Shown piece by piece: positions 14,983-15,696 of a stretch of DNA of 15,696 nucleotides. Origin of the DNA: Bacteroidota bacterium (GTDB lineage Bacteria > Bacteroidota > Bacteroidia > Bacteroidales > VadinHA17). The notes under the pieces are model-generated. The model was given only the letters and a program-made list of their open reading frames with translations. It was not told where the DNA came from and made no database searches. Positions within the stretch are counted from its first letter, which is position 1. The number at the start of each line of letters is the position of its first letter. The translations under genes and the position numbers were made by a program. The stretch spans positions 1 through 15,696 of the forward strand of contig JAUWMO010000042.1 in assembly GCA_030613125.1 (NCBI GenBank). Reading direction: 5' to 3'.

Positions 14983-15696
14983 TTAAAAATTCTGGTATAT
15001 TTCCAAATCAGTACTCCACATTTTAATGAGTCCGGTATATTTATCGGCTAAATGTGGAGCAGGCACTCCCTGATGAAAATATTTTGCCCCTTTAAAGACC
15101 CTGGCTTCATCCCATAACCCTGATAACAACAAACTATTAATAGTTTTGGTTCCGCCTTCAATTAATAGTGAAACCATTTCTTCCCTATAAAGATAATCCA
15201 TAATTTGGGGCCATATCGGTTGGGAAAAATCAAGAGTTTCAAATTTTACTAAATCCCGGTGTTTTCTTATTTTCTCAGTAAATACAACGGTTTTAATACT
15301 CCCGCTGAATAATTTAAGTTTATGATTTAATTTCAGATCCCTGTCAATAACCAGCCTTAGCGGAGAATTCCCGGACCAATCCCTCACATTCAAAGAAGGA
15401 TCATCTTTTTGAGCTGTTTTTGTTCCTACTAGAATTGCTTCCTCTTCAGAACGCCATTTATGAACCAGAATGCGTTCATAAGGACCTGAAATCCAGTTTG
15501 GAGCAATTTTGCTGTTTTGTCCTCTTTGTATATCAACAAAACCATCAGCCGATTGGGCCCATTTCAGAATGATATAGGGTCTTTTCTTCTCATGAAAAGT
15601 AAAAAACCTTCTGTTAATGAACCGGCTTTCTTCATTCATAATACCAACCTCTATGTTGTATCCTGCTGATTTCATTTTATCAATTCCTTTCCCTGC
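14983..15696 (-). CDS. ribD: Riboflavin biosynthesis protein RibD, C-terminal reductase part (5' end outside window)
   Basis: 237 codons are visible and the frame stays open to the right edge, so the gene is cut by the window rather than starting at the internal ATG (15675). The first visible residues, AGKGIDKMKSAGYNIEVGI, fit the end of the deaminase domain and linker of bifunctional RibD. NRRFFTFHEKKRPYIILKWA leads into the reductase domain, which uses NADPH to reduce the ribosyl group of the pyrimidine intermediate in riboflavin synthesis. Other marks are SADGFVD, VGTKTAQKDDPSLNVR (substrate and cofactor site) and LLIEGGTKTINSLL (the glycine pair that contacts NADPH). The N-terminal zinc deaminase should lie just outside. 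The 217 bases between this stop and the caspase-like gene hold that gene's promoter and a 14-base AT palindrome (14970-14983), with no obvious terminator. Confidence 0.92.
   Translation of the reverse strand, partial: AGKGIDKMKSAGYNIEVGIMNEESRFINRRFFTFHEKKRPYIILKWAQSADGFVDIQRGQNSKIAPNWISGPYERILVHKWRSEEEAILVGTKTAQKDDPSLNVRDWSGNSPLRLVIDRDLKLNHKLKLFSGSIKTVVFTEKIRKHRDLVKFETLDFSQPIWPQIMDYLYREEMVSLLIEGGTKTINSLLLSGLWDEARVFKGAKYFHQGVPAPHLADKYTGLIKMWSTDLEIYQNF

Noticed and set aside
14970..14983. 14-base palindrome ATTAAATATTTAAT after ribD
   Set aside because: It is purely A/T and such palindromes are expected by chance in this DNA; there is no loop or T tail for a terminator.
15673..15675. ATG at 15675 as the start of a stand-alone reductase
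   Set aside because: The frame stays open to the window edge and the residues before it match the RibD linker, so the gene is cut by the window.

Overview
The window is AT-rich DNA from a member of the Bacteroidota, probably Bacteroidales-like, though family level cannot be read from it. The evidence is: weak or absent Shine-Dalgarno sites; several promoter boxes of the Bacteroidota type (TAnnTTTG at -7); a ribosomal protein S16 with a long acidic/lysine-rich tail; a GIN-domain (DUF2807) secreted protein; and a giant two-component-regulator-type beta-propeller sensor. All complete genes look intact.

Layout from left to right. Positions 1-335 hold no clear gene, only edge fragments. At 336-2243 (+) is a membrane-anchored CapD/WbpM-type nucleotide-sugar 4,6-dehydratase, presumably the end of a surface-polysaccharide locus lying to the left. 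A minus-strand cluster follows: rpsP (S16), rimM (16S rRNA/30S maturation factor) and a GIN-domain exported protein. Divergent from rpsP, dnaE (replicative DNA polymerase III alpha) and trxA (thioredoxin) run rightwards and end at a clear intrinsic terminator (8520-8548). A LOG-family nucleotide phosphoribohydrolase (8602-9189, +) converges on two large minus-strand genes. One is a 14-blade propeller / Y_Y_Y / transmembrane / SpoIIE-type phosphatase sensor. The other, upstream of it, is a secreted TPR / Ig-like / caspase-fold peptidase. At the right edge is the C-terminal reductase half of ribD, cut by the window end.

Most of the window is core housekeeping (translation, replication, redox, riboflavin). 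The accessory-looking part is the caspase-like protein and propeller-phosphatase pair: both appear exported, they lie in tandem, and a perfect 11-bp hairpin overlaps the candidate start region of the second gene. A functional link between the two is inference from position only. The other unusual item is a 27-bp in-frame tandem repeat in the S16 tail. I found no CRISPR array, transposon, tRNA, rRNA or phage gene.
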